Shown: positions 7,696-15,274 of the stretch, piece after piece
Layout: each line of letters opens with the position of its first letter
Position numbering within the stretch: the first letter of the stretch is position 1
Source of the DNA: Flavonifractor porci
GTDB lineage: Bacteria > Bacillota > Clostridia > Oscillospirales > Oscillospiraceae
Direction: 5' to 3'
Assembly: GCF_037572415.1 (NCBI RefSeq)
Contig: NZ_JBBHLB010000006.1
Coordinates: 141,897 to 205,896, forward strand
DNA: 64,000 bases
Notes under the pieces: model-generated
Databases searched by the model: none
The model's input: the letters and a program-made list of their open reading frames with translations, nothing else
What the model was told of the DNA's origin: nothing
Translations under genes and position numbers: made by a program

Positions 7696-9843
7696 ATGAA
7701 CGGATTAAAAAAGTGTGCCATTTGGTTTTTCTCCCTGCTCCTGCTTCTCCCGCTTGGTCTTGTAAGCGCCTATGCCTCTGATGGCGCCCAATCCAACTAC
7801 ACCGCGATATCATCCGACGGCGAAACAACCGCCGCCATTACAGCGAATGGTGATCTCTACTGCTGGGGAGACAACACATACGGCACCGTGGGTATGGGTC
7901 CCTCTGTCCGCTACCAGGAAACGCCGGTCAAGGTACTTTCGGACGTCCGCTCCATTCTTATCAGAAGCGGAACGGCCTATGCCACTTTGAAGAACGGCGA
8001 TCTTTATGCCTGGGGTAAGGGCAATTACGGATGCGCTGGCACCGGCAGCGAGGCGGACCAGTTTCTGCCCGTGAAGATCCTGTCCAATGTCAGACAGCTG
8101 ATTGCCGAGCTTGGAAGCGCTACTCCGGGGGCAATCACAACAAACAATGACCTGTATTGCTGGGGGCAGAACGCATACGGCTGCGCCGGCGCCGGTCATA
8201 CCAATTACCAGCTCACCCCCGTCAAGGTACTTTCCAATGTGAGCTACGCGACCATTACCGGCACCAGATCTGCGGCCATTACCCAAAACGGCGATCTGTA
8301 CTGCTGGGGAAGTAAGGGCGCTGGCTTGGCCAAGTGCCCTGAGGGCATCTATCAGGTCAATGCGCCGGTCAAGGTCTATTCCGGCGTCGCCTCTGTAACG
8401 CTGCATGGCACCGATTTCGGTCTGCTGCTTACATACAATGGGGATCTGTGCGTATGGGGGGACAATCGAAACGCCCTGTTGGGCGTACCGCTGGGCGACT
8501 ATGATACCTCATCCCTGGCAGGTAGCTGGGTCAGCGCAAACGCCGCGCTCAGGTCGGGAACTGCTCCCCAAATCGCAGCAGCAAGTCAATCTGCCGGTCT
8601 CTCCGCCGGATCGACTGTAGCTGTGGCGGTTCCCAGGGTGAACGAGAAACTTTCCGTGCCAACGAAGGTACTTTCCAATGTGGCCCGCGCCACCTATCTC
8701 AACGGCAACGATACGCTGCCCACCATCGTGGCGCTGACCAAGAACAGCGATTTGTATTGCTGGGGCTACAACGGCGGATTTGGCACCATCGGAAATGGAA
8801 CCAAGCAGGATCAAACCACTCCCTATAAAGTCCTTTCCAATGTAAAGAACTTTACGGTTGGCGGATACGGCGTTTATGCCATCACAAACAACGGGGACTT
8901 GTTCAGCTGGGGCCGCCAGGCCTATTATGGTTGGGCGGACGAGACCGAAGATATTCTCCTTGCCCCCAAGAAGCTGCTGTCCAATATTGCCTCCTTTTCA
9001 CTGGAGCCCGACGGCGAGGTGGTCATGGCGTTGACCTCCGGCGGCGATTTGTACAGCTGGGGCAACAACAACTGCGGCGCCACCGGCAACGAAATCGACG
9101 GCGACGCCCAGGTGGCGCCGGTAAAGGTGTTGTCCGACGTGGTATACGCCAGCGCCTTGAGTGAGCATGGCGGAAACCATACTGTCTCCATGGCAATTAC
9201 CAGCACAGGCGATCTCTATTGCTGGGGTAAAAATAATTCCGGGCAGGTAGGAAACGGCGGAAAGGGCCTCATACGCCACACAAAAGGCGTGCCCGGCGCA
9301 TGGGGAATTTTGTCTCAGACGCTCAAGTGCGTGCTCTCTCCCGATCAGGTGCTGACCAATATGCGCCTTCCCGACCTGTCGGTTTCGGTCCAGGCCACCA
9401 GCAACGCCAACCTTCACATCACCTACAACGGCGTGGAACAGGTTTTCACCAACACAAATGGCGGTTCTGTTCTCCCCCTAACCTATCAGGGCACCACCTA
9501 CCTCCCCGTCCGGGCTGTGGCCGGTCTGGTGGGTCTCCAGGCAGACTGGGATGCCAATACCCAAACCGTCCTGCTTACCACAGCTTCCGGCTCTGTGGCC
9601 CGGTATTCCAGTCCCGGCAGTCCGCTGGGAACCACCACATCCGTAACCGCCTCTTTGAACCGCGGGGTGAAAGTAACTTTGAACGGGGATGTCCAGACCT
9701 TTTATGACGCAAATGGGCAGACTGTTTATCCCATCGTCTATAACGGAACAACCTACCTTCCTGTTCGAGCTATCTCCGGTCTGGTGAACCTCTCCATCCA
9801 GTGGGACGGCACCGCCAACACGGTCAGGCTGACAGATCAGTAA
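7696..9843 (+). CDS. Secreted RCC1-repeat protein with copper-amine-oxidase-like N domains
   Basis: A 715-residue protein with a signal peptide (about 1-28, ending VSAYAS). At least eight RCC1-type propeller blades follow (about 35-520), each with NGDLYCWGxNxxGxxG followed by PVKVLSNV. Two copper amine oxidase N-terminal-like modules end the protein (about 560-635 and 645-715), each with YNGTTYLPVRA-x-x-GLV. RCC1 propellers are binding scaffolds; the end modules are common non-catalytic domains of clostridial surface proteins. No SLH or LPXTG anchor is present, so it is probably released or held by the end modules. AGGAGG lies six bases before the ATG. Confidence 0.85.
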   Translation: MNGLKKCAIWFFSLLLLLPLGLVSAYASDGAQSNYTAISSDGETTAAITANGDLYCWGDNTYGTVGMGPSVRYQETPVKVLSDVRSILIRSGTAYATLKNGDLYAWGKGNYGCAGTGSEADQFLPVKILSNVRQLIAELGSATPGAITTNNDLYCWGQNAYGCAGAGHTNYQLTPVKVLSNVSYATITGTRSAAITQNGDLYCWGSKGAGLAKCPEGIYQVNAPVKVYSGVASVTLHGTDFGLLLTYNGDLCVWGDNRNALLGVPLGDYDTSSLAGSWVSANAALRSGTAPQIAAASQSAGLSAGSTVAVAVPRVNEKLSVPTKVLSNVARATYLNGNDTLPTIVALTKNSDLYCWGYNGGFGTIGNGTKQDQTTPYKVLSNVKNFTVGGYGVYAITNNGDLFSWGRQAYYGWADETEDILLAPKKLLSNIASFSLEPDGEVVMALTSGGDLYSWGNNNCGATGNEIDGDAQVAPVKVLSDVVYASALSEHGGNHTVSMAITSTGDLYCWGKNNSGQVGNGGKGLIRHTKGVPGAWGILSQTLKCVLSPDQVLTNMRLPDLSVSVQATSNANLHITYNGVEQVFTNTNGGSVLPLTYQGTTYLPVRAVAGLVGLQADWDANTQTVLLTTASGSVARYSSPGSPLGTTTSVTASLNRGVKVTLNGDVQTFYDANGQTVYPIVYNGTTYLPVRAISGLVNLSIQWDGTANTVRLTDQ

Positions 9844-9868
9844 AAATAGCAGCAATTTTAGTAAAAAA

Positions 9869-9903
9869 GGAGTGGCGCAGCATCCGTTGCGCCACTCCTT
9901 TTT
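9869..9903 (+). terminator. Terminator of RCC1 gene
   Basis: Stem GGAGTGGCGCA / TGCGCCACTCC with an 8-nt loop followed by TTTTT. Confidence 0.9.
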
Positions 9904-9974
9904 ATAAATGGATTCCAATAATGATCCAGGTGCTCTGTGCCTTTTATAACTTTCCGGGGACTAGGGGCCTGCAC

Positions 9975-10817
9975 CTATTCCTCTACGCCGTACCAGGCCA
10001 GCAGGGATTCCACCATGCCGTCCACGATCTTGGCTTGATACTCCGGGGTCTCCATAAGGGCGTCCTCCCGGGGATTGGTCATAAAGCCCATCTCAATGAA
10101 CACGCAGGGCATGGTGGAGAAGTTGAAGGCGGTCAGGTCGGAGCGCTGGACGGTGCCCAGGTTCTTGGCTCCCGTATGCTCGCACACCGCCTCGATCATC
10201 AGCTCGCCCAGCCGGGCGCTCTCCTCCACGATGGAGGGGGTGCCCAGCAGGTCCCCGTAGGGCACCAGCACCATGGCCCCGTTGTAGTCCGGGTCGGTCC
10301 AGCCGTTGGCGTGGATGCTGATATGTACATCGGCCCCCGCCTCCCTGGCGATCTCGCACCGGGCGATGCCGCCCAGGGTGATCTCAGACACCTCCCGGGT
10401 CATCACTACCTCGGCTCCCAGGGCCTCCAGGGCGTCCCGGAGCTGGAGCCCCACCGCCAGGTTGAGCTGCTCCTCGGTCTGGTTGGCTCCGGCGGTGCCG
10501 CCGCCGAAGAGGTACTTGGTCTCATCGGACAGCGGAGAGACCAGCTCCCGCTGGCCGGTGCCGGTCAGCGGGGTGACGCAGTGGCCGGGGTCCACGCAGA
10601 TCACCGCCCCCTCCAGGGGCAGCGGGGTGGGGGTGGGCTCCGGCGTGGGCGTAGGCTCCGGGGTGGGGGTGGGGGTGGGGGTGGGCGTGGGCTCAGCGGA
10701 GGGCGTCGCCGCCGGGGTGGGCGTGGGGACGGCCTGTCCCCCGCCCAGTCCGGCGCAGCCGGTACACAGCAGCGCCGCCATCAGCGCCAGGCAGCACAGC
10801 CGTCTCACTGCCGCCAC
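9975..10817 (-). CDS. Lipoprotein N-acetylmuramoyl-L-alanine amidase (Amidase_3)
   Basis: A 280-residue protein with a lipoprotein signal (ALMAALLCTGC, lipobox LCTG-C near residue 20) and a 45-residue Pro/Thr-Glu spacer (PTPTPEPTPTPEP). The amidase_3 domain runs from about 70 to 280. Zinc and catalytic motifs are visible: DPGHC, the NLAVGLQLRDAL helix, HISIHANG, and IEMGFMTNPRED with its Glu. It cuts the amide bond between MurNAc and the stem peptide outside the membrane. GTG 10817 overlaps the preceding gene by 13 bp; a GTG at 10808 would also fit. It is co-transcribed with the YARHG protein. Confidence 0.88.
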   Translation of the reverse strand: MAAVRRLCCLALMAALLCTGCAGLGGGQAVPTPTPAATPSAEPTPTPTPTPTPEPTPTPEPTPTPLPLEGAVICVDPGHCVTPLTGTGQRELVSPLSDETKYLFGGGTAGANQTEEQLNLAVGLQLRDALEALGAEVVMTREVSEITLGGIARCEIAREAGADVHISIHANGWTDPDYNGAMVLVPYGDLLGTPSIVEESARLGELMIEAVCEHTGAKNLGTVQRSDLTAFNFSTMPCVFIEMGFMTNPREDALMETPEYQAKIVDGMVESLLAWYGVEE

Positions 10818-11860
10818 CCCATCTCCCGCTCGTAGGCCAGGATGGTCTCCAGATTGGCCTGTTCATAGGCATTGAACACGCTGGTGTCAAAGGTGGAGGC
10901 ATTGAGCCCGTCCACCGGCGTGTACCAGTTCTGGCGGTCAAAATAGTCCTGGATCTCCTGGCTGGAGAACTGATAGCCGTACCGGGCGTAGATCTCGTTG
11001 CGGATCAGGCTTACCTCCTCCTTGGTGAAGGGGGCCAGATCGCTCTTATCAATGTACTGGCTGTCCGTGGGCAGCAGATAGTCGCTGTCCATGATGTCCG
11101 GATCGTCGTTGTCCCGGCCGCCCAGCAGCGCCAGCCAGATGTCGCCCCAGCCCGCCGAAGCGGCCTGGCTGTAGGTGATGCCGTAGTAGGTCCACTCATG
11201 CAGGCCCTCGTCGTACCAGTAGGCCTCATAGGGATCCACGCTGTCGGAACTGCCGTTGACATAGAGGTTCATCCACTCGTCCAGCCGGCCCTGGTCCCAG
11301 GCCTCCCGGAAGGTGATGCCCTCGATCCGCGCGGAGAGCAGCTTGTCCATATCCAGCTGAATGGGATAGCTGCTCTGGCCCTGGCCGGGGGTCTGAGCGG
11401 GCTTGTCCTCCTCCTCCGGCGGCTCACTCTCAAGGGGCTGCGTCTCTACGACGCCGGAGGGGCTGGGGCTGGCCTCAGCATCGGAAGAGGTAGGCTTCAG
11501 AATGCCCATAGCCATCACCAGGGCCACAACGGCGCCCGCCACCAGGATACACAGCACCGCCACCAGGGCGATGTAGCCTCCCTTCCGGCGGGGCGGCTCC
11601 TGCTCTGGCTCGGATGGCTCCATAGGAGCCTGCCAGGTCGGTTCCTCCCGCTTGGGCGGCTCCGCAGGAGCCTGCCGGAGCACTTCCTCCTGCTTGGGCA
11701 TCTCCTTGGAAGGCTCGGGCTTGGGCGGCTCCACGGGAGCCTGTGGGGCGGACTGAGCGGGCTGGGGCGGGCGGTTCTCGGGCTTGGTGGTGGGCTTGCC
11801 GCACTTGTAGCAGAAGGCGGCGGTATCCGCCAGCTTCGCCCCGCAGTATTTACAAAACAT
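10805..11860 (-). CDS. Zinc-ribbon, one-TM, YARHG-domain protein
   Basis: A 351-residue protein. It starts with a zinc ribbon (MFCKYCGAKL ... FCYKCGKP), followed by a Pro/Glu-rich charged linker, one TM helix (about 110-135, IALVAVLCILVAGAVVALVM), a second low-complexity Ser/Glu/Pro stretch and a C-terminal outside YARHG domain (about 270-345, FTKEEVSLIRNEIYARYGYQF). YARHG domains are extracellular and are often found with peptidoglycan or signalling genes, which fits the amidase encoded downstream. Start ATG 11860 has AAAGGAG ten bases upstream. Its role is unknown. Confidence 0.8.
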   Translation of the reverse strand: MFCKYCGAKLADTAAFCYKCGKPTTKPENRPPQPAQSAPQAPVEPPKPEPSKEMPKQEEVLRQAPAEPPKREEPTWQAPMEPSEPEQEPPRRKGGYIALVAVLCILVAGAVVALVMAMGILKPTSSDAEASPSPSGVVETQPLESEPPEEEDKPAQTPGQGQSSYPIQLDMDKLLSARIEGITFREAWDQGRLDEWMNLYVNGSSDSVDPYEAYWYDEGLHEWTYYGITYSQAASAGWGDIWLALLGGRDNDDPDIMDSDYLLPTDSQYIDKSDLAPFTKEEVSLIRNEIYARYGYQFSSQEIQDYFDRQNWYTPVDGLNASTFDTSVFNAYEQANLETILAYEREMGWRQ

Positions 11861-11890
11861 GGCGCACAAACTCCTTTCTGTCAAACAGGC

Positions 11891-12769
11891 TCACAGGGTA
11901 TCCACCTGGTAGCCCAGCGTGCGGCTCTCACCGGGAGCCAGGGTGATGCAGTAGGCCTTGTCGGACAGTTCCGGGCCCTCCCCCGCCTCGGCGGACATCC
12001 CGTGCCAGGGCTCGATGCACACATAGGGAGCCGCCTTGCCCGGCATGGACCACAGGGCCAGCAGCGGGAAGTCGTGGAAGCGCACCCGCACGCCCTTGCC
12101 GGTCTTTTTGCTGTGCAGCTCCACCTGCCGGGACTTGAGGCCCCGGAAGATCAGGGTGTCCCTCTCATCAAAGTACTTATAGTCCAGGGGCAGCACATCG
12201 GTGTCCTCCAGACAGGGCAGGGTGCGGTTCAGGTCCACCCCGTTGGCGTCGGGCACCAGGGTGGGGCAGGTCTCTTTCTGCTCAAAGCGCACCTCGTAGT
12301 CGGTAAAGACCTCCCCCTCCTCCAGGGGACAGCGGAAGCCGGTGTGGGCCCCCACGCAGAAGGGCATGGGCTTGTCCCCGGTGTTGGTCACCGTCACAGA
12401 GGTGGCAAAGCCGGTATCGGTGAGCTGCTGGCGCACCACCAGCCGGAAGGGATAGGGATAGACCTCCAGAGTGTCGCCGCTCTCCCGCAGCTCCAGCTCC
12501 GCCCAGTCCTCGCCCTGGCCGGCCACCGCAAACTCGCAGGCACGGGCAAAGCCGTGGCGGTTCATGGAGACCTCTTTGCCCTCAATGCGGATCTTGCCCT
12601 CCTTCAGGCCGCCCACAATGGGGAAGAGCAGGGGGTTGCGCCCCGGCCAGTAGGCCGGATCTCCCGTCCAGATATATTCCAGGCCGTTCTCGTCCCGATA
12701 GGACACCAGCTCGCCGCCGTGGGTGGCCACCCTTGCGGTCCGCCCGCCCCGTTTCAGTTCCAGTTCCAT
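11891..12769 (-). CDS. Aldose 1-epimerase family protein (galactose mutarotase-like)
   Basis: A cytoplasmic protein of 292 residues with the galactose mutarotase-like beta-sandwich pattern: GGELVSYRDENGLEYIW, GDPAYWPGRNPLLFPIVGGL, the catalytic-type His in MNRHGFAR, VGAHTGFRCPL, and the C-terminal acid in YVCIEPWHGMS. Members interconvert sugar anomers, but this YeaD/LacX-like branch has uncertain substrates. Two starts are possible three bases apart; ATG 12769 is chosen because AAGGAGG lies eight bases upstream. It has its own promoter and faces away from the TIGR04255 gene. Confidence 0.85.
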   Translation of the reverse strand: MELELKRGGRTARVATHGGELVSYRDENGLEYIWTGDPAYWPGRNPLLFPIVGGLKEGKIRIEGKEVSMNRHGFARACEFAVAGQGEDWAELELRESGDTLEVYPYPFRLVVRQQLTDTGFATSVTVTNTGDKPMPFCVGAHTGFRCPLEEGEVFTDYEVRFEQKETCPTLVPDANGVDLNRTLPCLEDTDVLPLDYKYFDERDTLIFRGLKSRQVELHSKKTGKGVRVRFHDFPLLALWSMPGKAAPYVCIEPWHGMSAEAGEGPELSDKAYCITLAPGESRTLGYQVDTL

Positions 12770-12798
12770 CACATACGCCTCCTTGTGTTGCTACCAGC

Positions 12799-12827
12799 AT
12801 TATACCGGTCCTTTTCCTCCAATGCAA
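12799..12827 (-). promoter_or_regulatory. Promoter of epimerase gene
   Basis: Minus strand: TTGCAT, 17 bp, TATAAT. Confidence 0.75.
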
Positions 12828-12838
12828 GGCCGCGATGT

Positions 12839-12867
12839 TTGACATATGGCCGGTTCGGGGATAAAAT
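12839..12867 (+). promoter_or_regulatory. Promoter of TIGR04255 gene
   Basis: TTGACA, 17 bp, TAAAAT. Back to back with the epimerase promoter, with 11 bp between the two -35 boxes. Confidence 0.75.
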
Positions 12868-12901
12868 AGGAGAGACTTTATAACAGGAAGGAGCAGCCAC
12901 C

Positions 12902-13708
12902 ATGCTGTTTGCCCCATATGAGCGGTTCCACTATGTCCGTTCCCCCCTGGTGGAGGTCATCTGCCAGCTTCGTTTCCCCACCATCCTGTCCATCGGCGCC
13001 AATGAGCCCGCCGCCTTCCAGGAGGCCATCCGGAAGGACTTCCCCAAGTATATGACCCGGCAGGAGCAGTTGCCCCCCAAAGTGGTGAAGAAGGGCAACG
13101 CCACCGCCCTGGAGCCCCAGAAGCCCATCACCAACTACCACTTCATCTCGGAGGACGGCCGTTGGAAGATCAACCTGACCCAGAACTTTATCGCCCTGTC
13201 CACCCTGTCCTATCAGCGGTGGGAGGACTTTGCCATCCGGCTGGACCAGGCCTTGGCCCAGTTCATCCAGATCTATCAGCCCGCCTACTTTGAGCGCATC
13301 GGCCTGCGGTACGTCAACGCCGTGTCCCGGAAGGCCCTGGGCCTGGAGGACCAGCTGTGGGATGATCTGATCCAGAGCCAGTACCTGGGCATTCTGGGCG
13401 AGCCCGACGTGGAGGAGAGCGAGATCGTCAAGTGCGCCCTGGATGTGGAGACCCCCCTGGTGGGCGGCTACCGCATGAAGCTCCATGCCGGTCCCGGCCT
13501 GGTGGGGGCCAACAACCCCCAGAACGCCAACCAGCCCAAGGAGACCCGTTTCATTCTGGACGGTGACTTCTCCGCCGCCGGTCAGGTCAATGCCGACGCC
13601 GTACCCGAGAAGCTGGAGAAAATGCACCGCTTTGCCGTCTGCCTCTTCCGGGGCGCGGTGACCAACACCCTCCACGAGGCCATGGGCCCCACCCCCGTTG
13701 CCGAATGA
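12902..13708 (+). CDS. TIGR04255 family protein
   Basis: A soluble protein of 268 residues that matches the TIGR04255 pattern: an early LVEVICQLRFP strand, a WKINLTQNFIALSTLSYQRWEDF core and ERIGLRYVNAV in the middle. The biochemical function of the family is unknown, though members occur near toxin-antitoxin and defence genes. AAGGAG lies ten bases before the ATG. Its stop overlaps the start of the GNAT gene (ATGA), so the two are translated together. Confidence 0.75.
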   Translation: MLFAPYERFHYVRSPLVEVICQLRFPTILSIGANEPAAFQEAIRKDFPKYMTRQEQLPPKVVKKGNATALEPQKPITNYHFISEDGRWKINLTQNFIALSTLSYQRWEDFAIRLDQALAQFIQIYQPAYFERIGLRYVNAVSRKALGLEDQLWDDLIQSQYLGILGEPDVEESEIVKCALDVETPLVGGYRMKLHAGPGLVGANNPQNANQPKETRFILDGDFSAAGQVNADAVPEKLEKMHRFAVCLFRGAVTNTLHEAMGPTPVAE

Positions 13709-14220
13709 CCGGGGAGATGACCATCCGTCCCGCCCGCCGGGAGGAACTGGAGGAGATTTGGTCCATGGTGCGCCGGGCGGTGGTCCATATGAACCAGCTG
13801 GGCAACCCCCAGTGGGGAGAAGACTACCCCACCCGGGACTTCTACGCCGGGGACATCGACCAGGGCGAGCTGTACGCCGCTGTCATCGACGGCAAGCTGG
13901 CCGGTGTGGCCTGTATCAACACCGCCGAATCTCCCGAGTATGACCCTCTGCCCTGGACCACCAGCCGCCCGGCTGTGGTCATCCACCGCATGGCCATCGA
14001 TCCCGCCTTTCAGCGCCATGGGGTGGGCTCCGCCCTCTTTGCCTTTGCCGAGGAGGAGGCCCGCCGCCAGGGCATTGCCGCCATGCGCATCGACACCTAT
14101 TCCCTCAACGACCGGATGCAGGCCCTCATCCGCAAGATGGGCTTTTCCAAGGTGGGGGAGATCCACCTTCACGGCCGGCCCCTCACCTACCCCTGTTTCG
14201 AGAAGGCCCTTGCAATTTAA
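13705..14220 (+). CDS. GNAT family N-acetyltransferase
   Basis: A 171-residue GNAT fold: N-terminal IRPARREELEEIWSMVRRAV, the beta-4 strand AVVIHRMAIDP, the acetyl-CoA loop FQRHGVGSALFAFAEEEARR (the Q/RxxGxG/A site) and the end strand MGFSKVGEIHLHGRPLTYPCFEK. It would transfer an acetyl group from acetyl-CoA to an amine; the substrate cannot be told. It overlaps the TIGR04255 stop codon by four bases. Confidence 0.85.
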   Translation: MTGEMTIRPARREELEEIWSMVRRAVVHMNQLGNPQWGEDYPTRDFYAGDIDQGELYAAVIDGKLAGVACINTAESPEYDPLPWTTSRPAVVIHRMAIDPAFQRHGVGSALFAFAEEEARRQGIAAMRIDTYSLNDRMQALIRKMGFSKVGEIHLHGRPLTYPCFEKALAI

Positions 14221-14238
14221 CGGCAGCGCCTCTATAAT
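14210..14238 (+). promoter_or_regulatory. Promoter upstream of pncA leader
   Basis: TTGCAA (14210-14215) lies at the end of the GNAT gene, then 17 bp and TATAAT (14233-14238). Transcription would enter a 290-nt hairpin-rich leader before pncA. Confidence 0.75.
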
Positions 14239-14242
14239 AGAT

Positions 14243-14520
14243 AGGTGTCTTGACACCACAGTCTGTCGAAAAAGGCGGAACTGATGCAAGAGAGAAATGA
14301 GTTCTTGGACCGAAGAAAAGCCCTCGGCAGAGTTTTGCCGCCCGCAGGCGGCAAAACAGAGTCAGAATCTGTTTTTTCCAAGGACATGAGCCTTGGAAAA
14401 AACACTTCTCAGCCCGCAAGCGTGCGCGCTTTGCGCGTGCGACGCAGCGGGCTGCATTCCCTCGAAAAAATGCTTGCATTTTTGAGAAGCGTGTCGAGAT
14501 AGCTCGACACGCTGACCAAA
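14243..14520 (+). other. Hairpin train in pncA leader
   Basis: No gene is present. Consecutive palindromes include GGTGTC/GACACC (14243-14256), TTTTGCCGCC/GGCGGCAAAA (from 14334), AAAACAGA/TCTGTTTT followed by a T run, TTTTTTCCAAGG/CCTTGGAAAAAA, CAGCCCGC/GCGGGCTG with an inner GCGCGC stem, AAAAATGC/GCATTTTT and GTGTCGAG/CTCGACAC. Neighbouring stems share arms, so some are mutually exclusive. The block could be a regulatory leader or a small mobile palindromic repeat. Confidence 0.55.
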
Positions 14521-14534
14521 AGGAGGAAACGGGC

Positions 14535-15071
14535 ATGAAATGTCTGCTGCTGGTGGTGGACTACCAGAAGGACTTTGTGGACGGCGCCCTGGGCTTTGCC
14601 GGGGCGGAAACCCTGGACGGCCCCATTGCGGAGAAAATCGCCGCCTATCACGCCGCCGGTGATGATGTGGCCTTCACCCTGGACACCCACCAGGAAAACT
14701 ACCTGGACACCCAGGAGGGGCGGAAGCTGCCGGTGCCCCACTGTCTGATGAATTCGGAGGGCTGGCAGCTCTACGGCAAAACCGGACAGGCCATGGACAA
14801 AGGCAAGGACATGGTGATTTGCAAGCCCGCCTTCCCCTCTCTATGGCTGGGCAACTGGCTCAAAAGTCAGGGGTATGACCGCATTGAGATCGTGGGGCTG
14901 GTATCCTACCTGTGCGTGCTGTCCAATGCCATCATGGCCAAGGCCGCCCTGCCCGAGGCCGAGCTGGTGGTGGATGCCGCCTGCACCGCCGGTCCCGACC
15001 CCGTCCTCCACAACAACGTGCTGGACCTGATGGAGGCCCTGCAGATCACGGTCATCAACCGGAAGGATTGA
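14535..15071 (+). CDS. pncA: Nicotinamidase (isochorismatase fold)
   Basis: A 178-residue cytoplasmic enzyme that hydrolyses nicotinamide to nicotinate in NAD salvage. The catalytic triad is readable: Asp9 (VVDYQKDF), Lys97 (ICKPAF) and the nucleophile Cys127 (SYLCVLSNA). Metal-site residues lie in LDTHQENY (Asp50, His52). Start ATG 14535 follows AGGAGG. The next intact gene is nicotinate phosphoribosyltransferase, the next step of the pathway, so the two form a salvage operon broken by a palindromic insert. Confidence 0.92.
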   Translation: MKCLLLVVDYQKDFVDGALGFAGAETLDGPIAEKIAAYHAAGDDVAFTLDTHQENYLDTQEGRKLPVPHCLMNSEGWQLYGKTGQAMDKGKDMVICKPAFPSLWLGNWLKSQGYDRIEIVGLVSYLCVLSNAIMAKAALPEAELVVDAACTAGPDPVLHNNVLDLMEALQITVINRKD

Positions 15072-15076
15072 TTGAG

Positions 15077-15136
15077 ATGAAAGAACATATGAACTACACC
15101 CTTCTCTGTGATTTCTATGAGCTGTCTCCCAGGTGA
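15077..15136 (+). pseudogene. Truncated copy of the pncB gene start
   Basis: Nineteen codons read MKEHMNYTLLCDFYELSPR then stop. They match the true pncB start (MKQHMNYTLLCDFYELT) nearly residue for residue, while the DNA differs at about nine of 48 positions, eight of them synonymous third positions. The match ends abruptly at a palindrome. It is a remnant of a second, diverged pncB allele, or less likely a leader peptide. It starts six bases after the pncA stop, where pncB would be expected in an uninterrupted operon. Confidence 0.65.
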
Positions 15137-15241
15137 ATGTCCCATTCACCCGGGGCCCCAATTTCATTTGATCTGCGGGCGGCGAAACTGAATTCCGCCG
15201 CCCTGCGCCGCTTACCGCGGCGCCCCGCCTTGCGGGGCCCC
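15132..15241 (+). repeat. Hairpin train between pncA and pncB
   Basis: Back-to-back palindromes: GGTGAATG/CATTCACC (15132-15150), an outer GGGGCCCC pair (15152-15159, 15234-15241), GGGCGGCG/CGCCGCCC (15177-15203), CGCCGC/GCGGCG (15206-15222) and CCCCGC/GCGGGG (15223-15237). Confidence 0.65.
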
Positions 15242-15274
15242 ATGGTGAGCCATAAACCGGGAGGTTTGAACGCC

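Noticed and set aside
14243..14534. Known NAD+ riboswitch before pncA
   Set aside because: The hairpins do not fit the NAD+-I or NAD+-II consensus as I know them; only a structured leader can be claimed.
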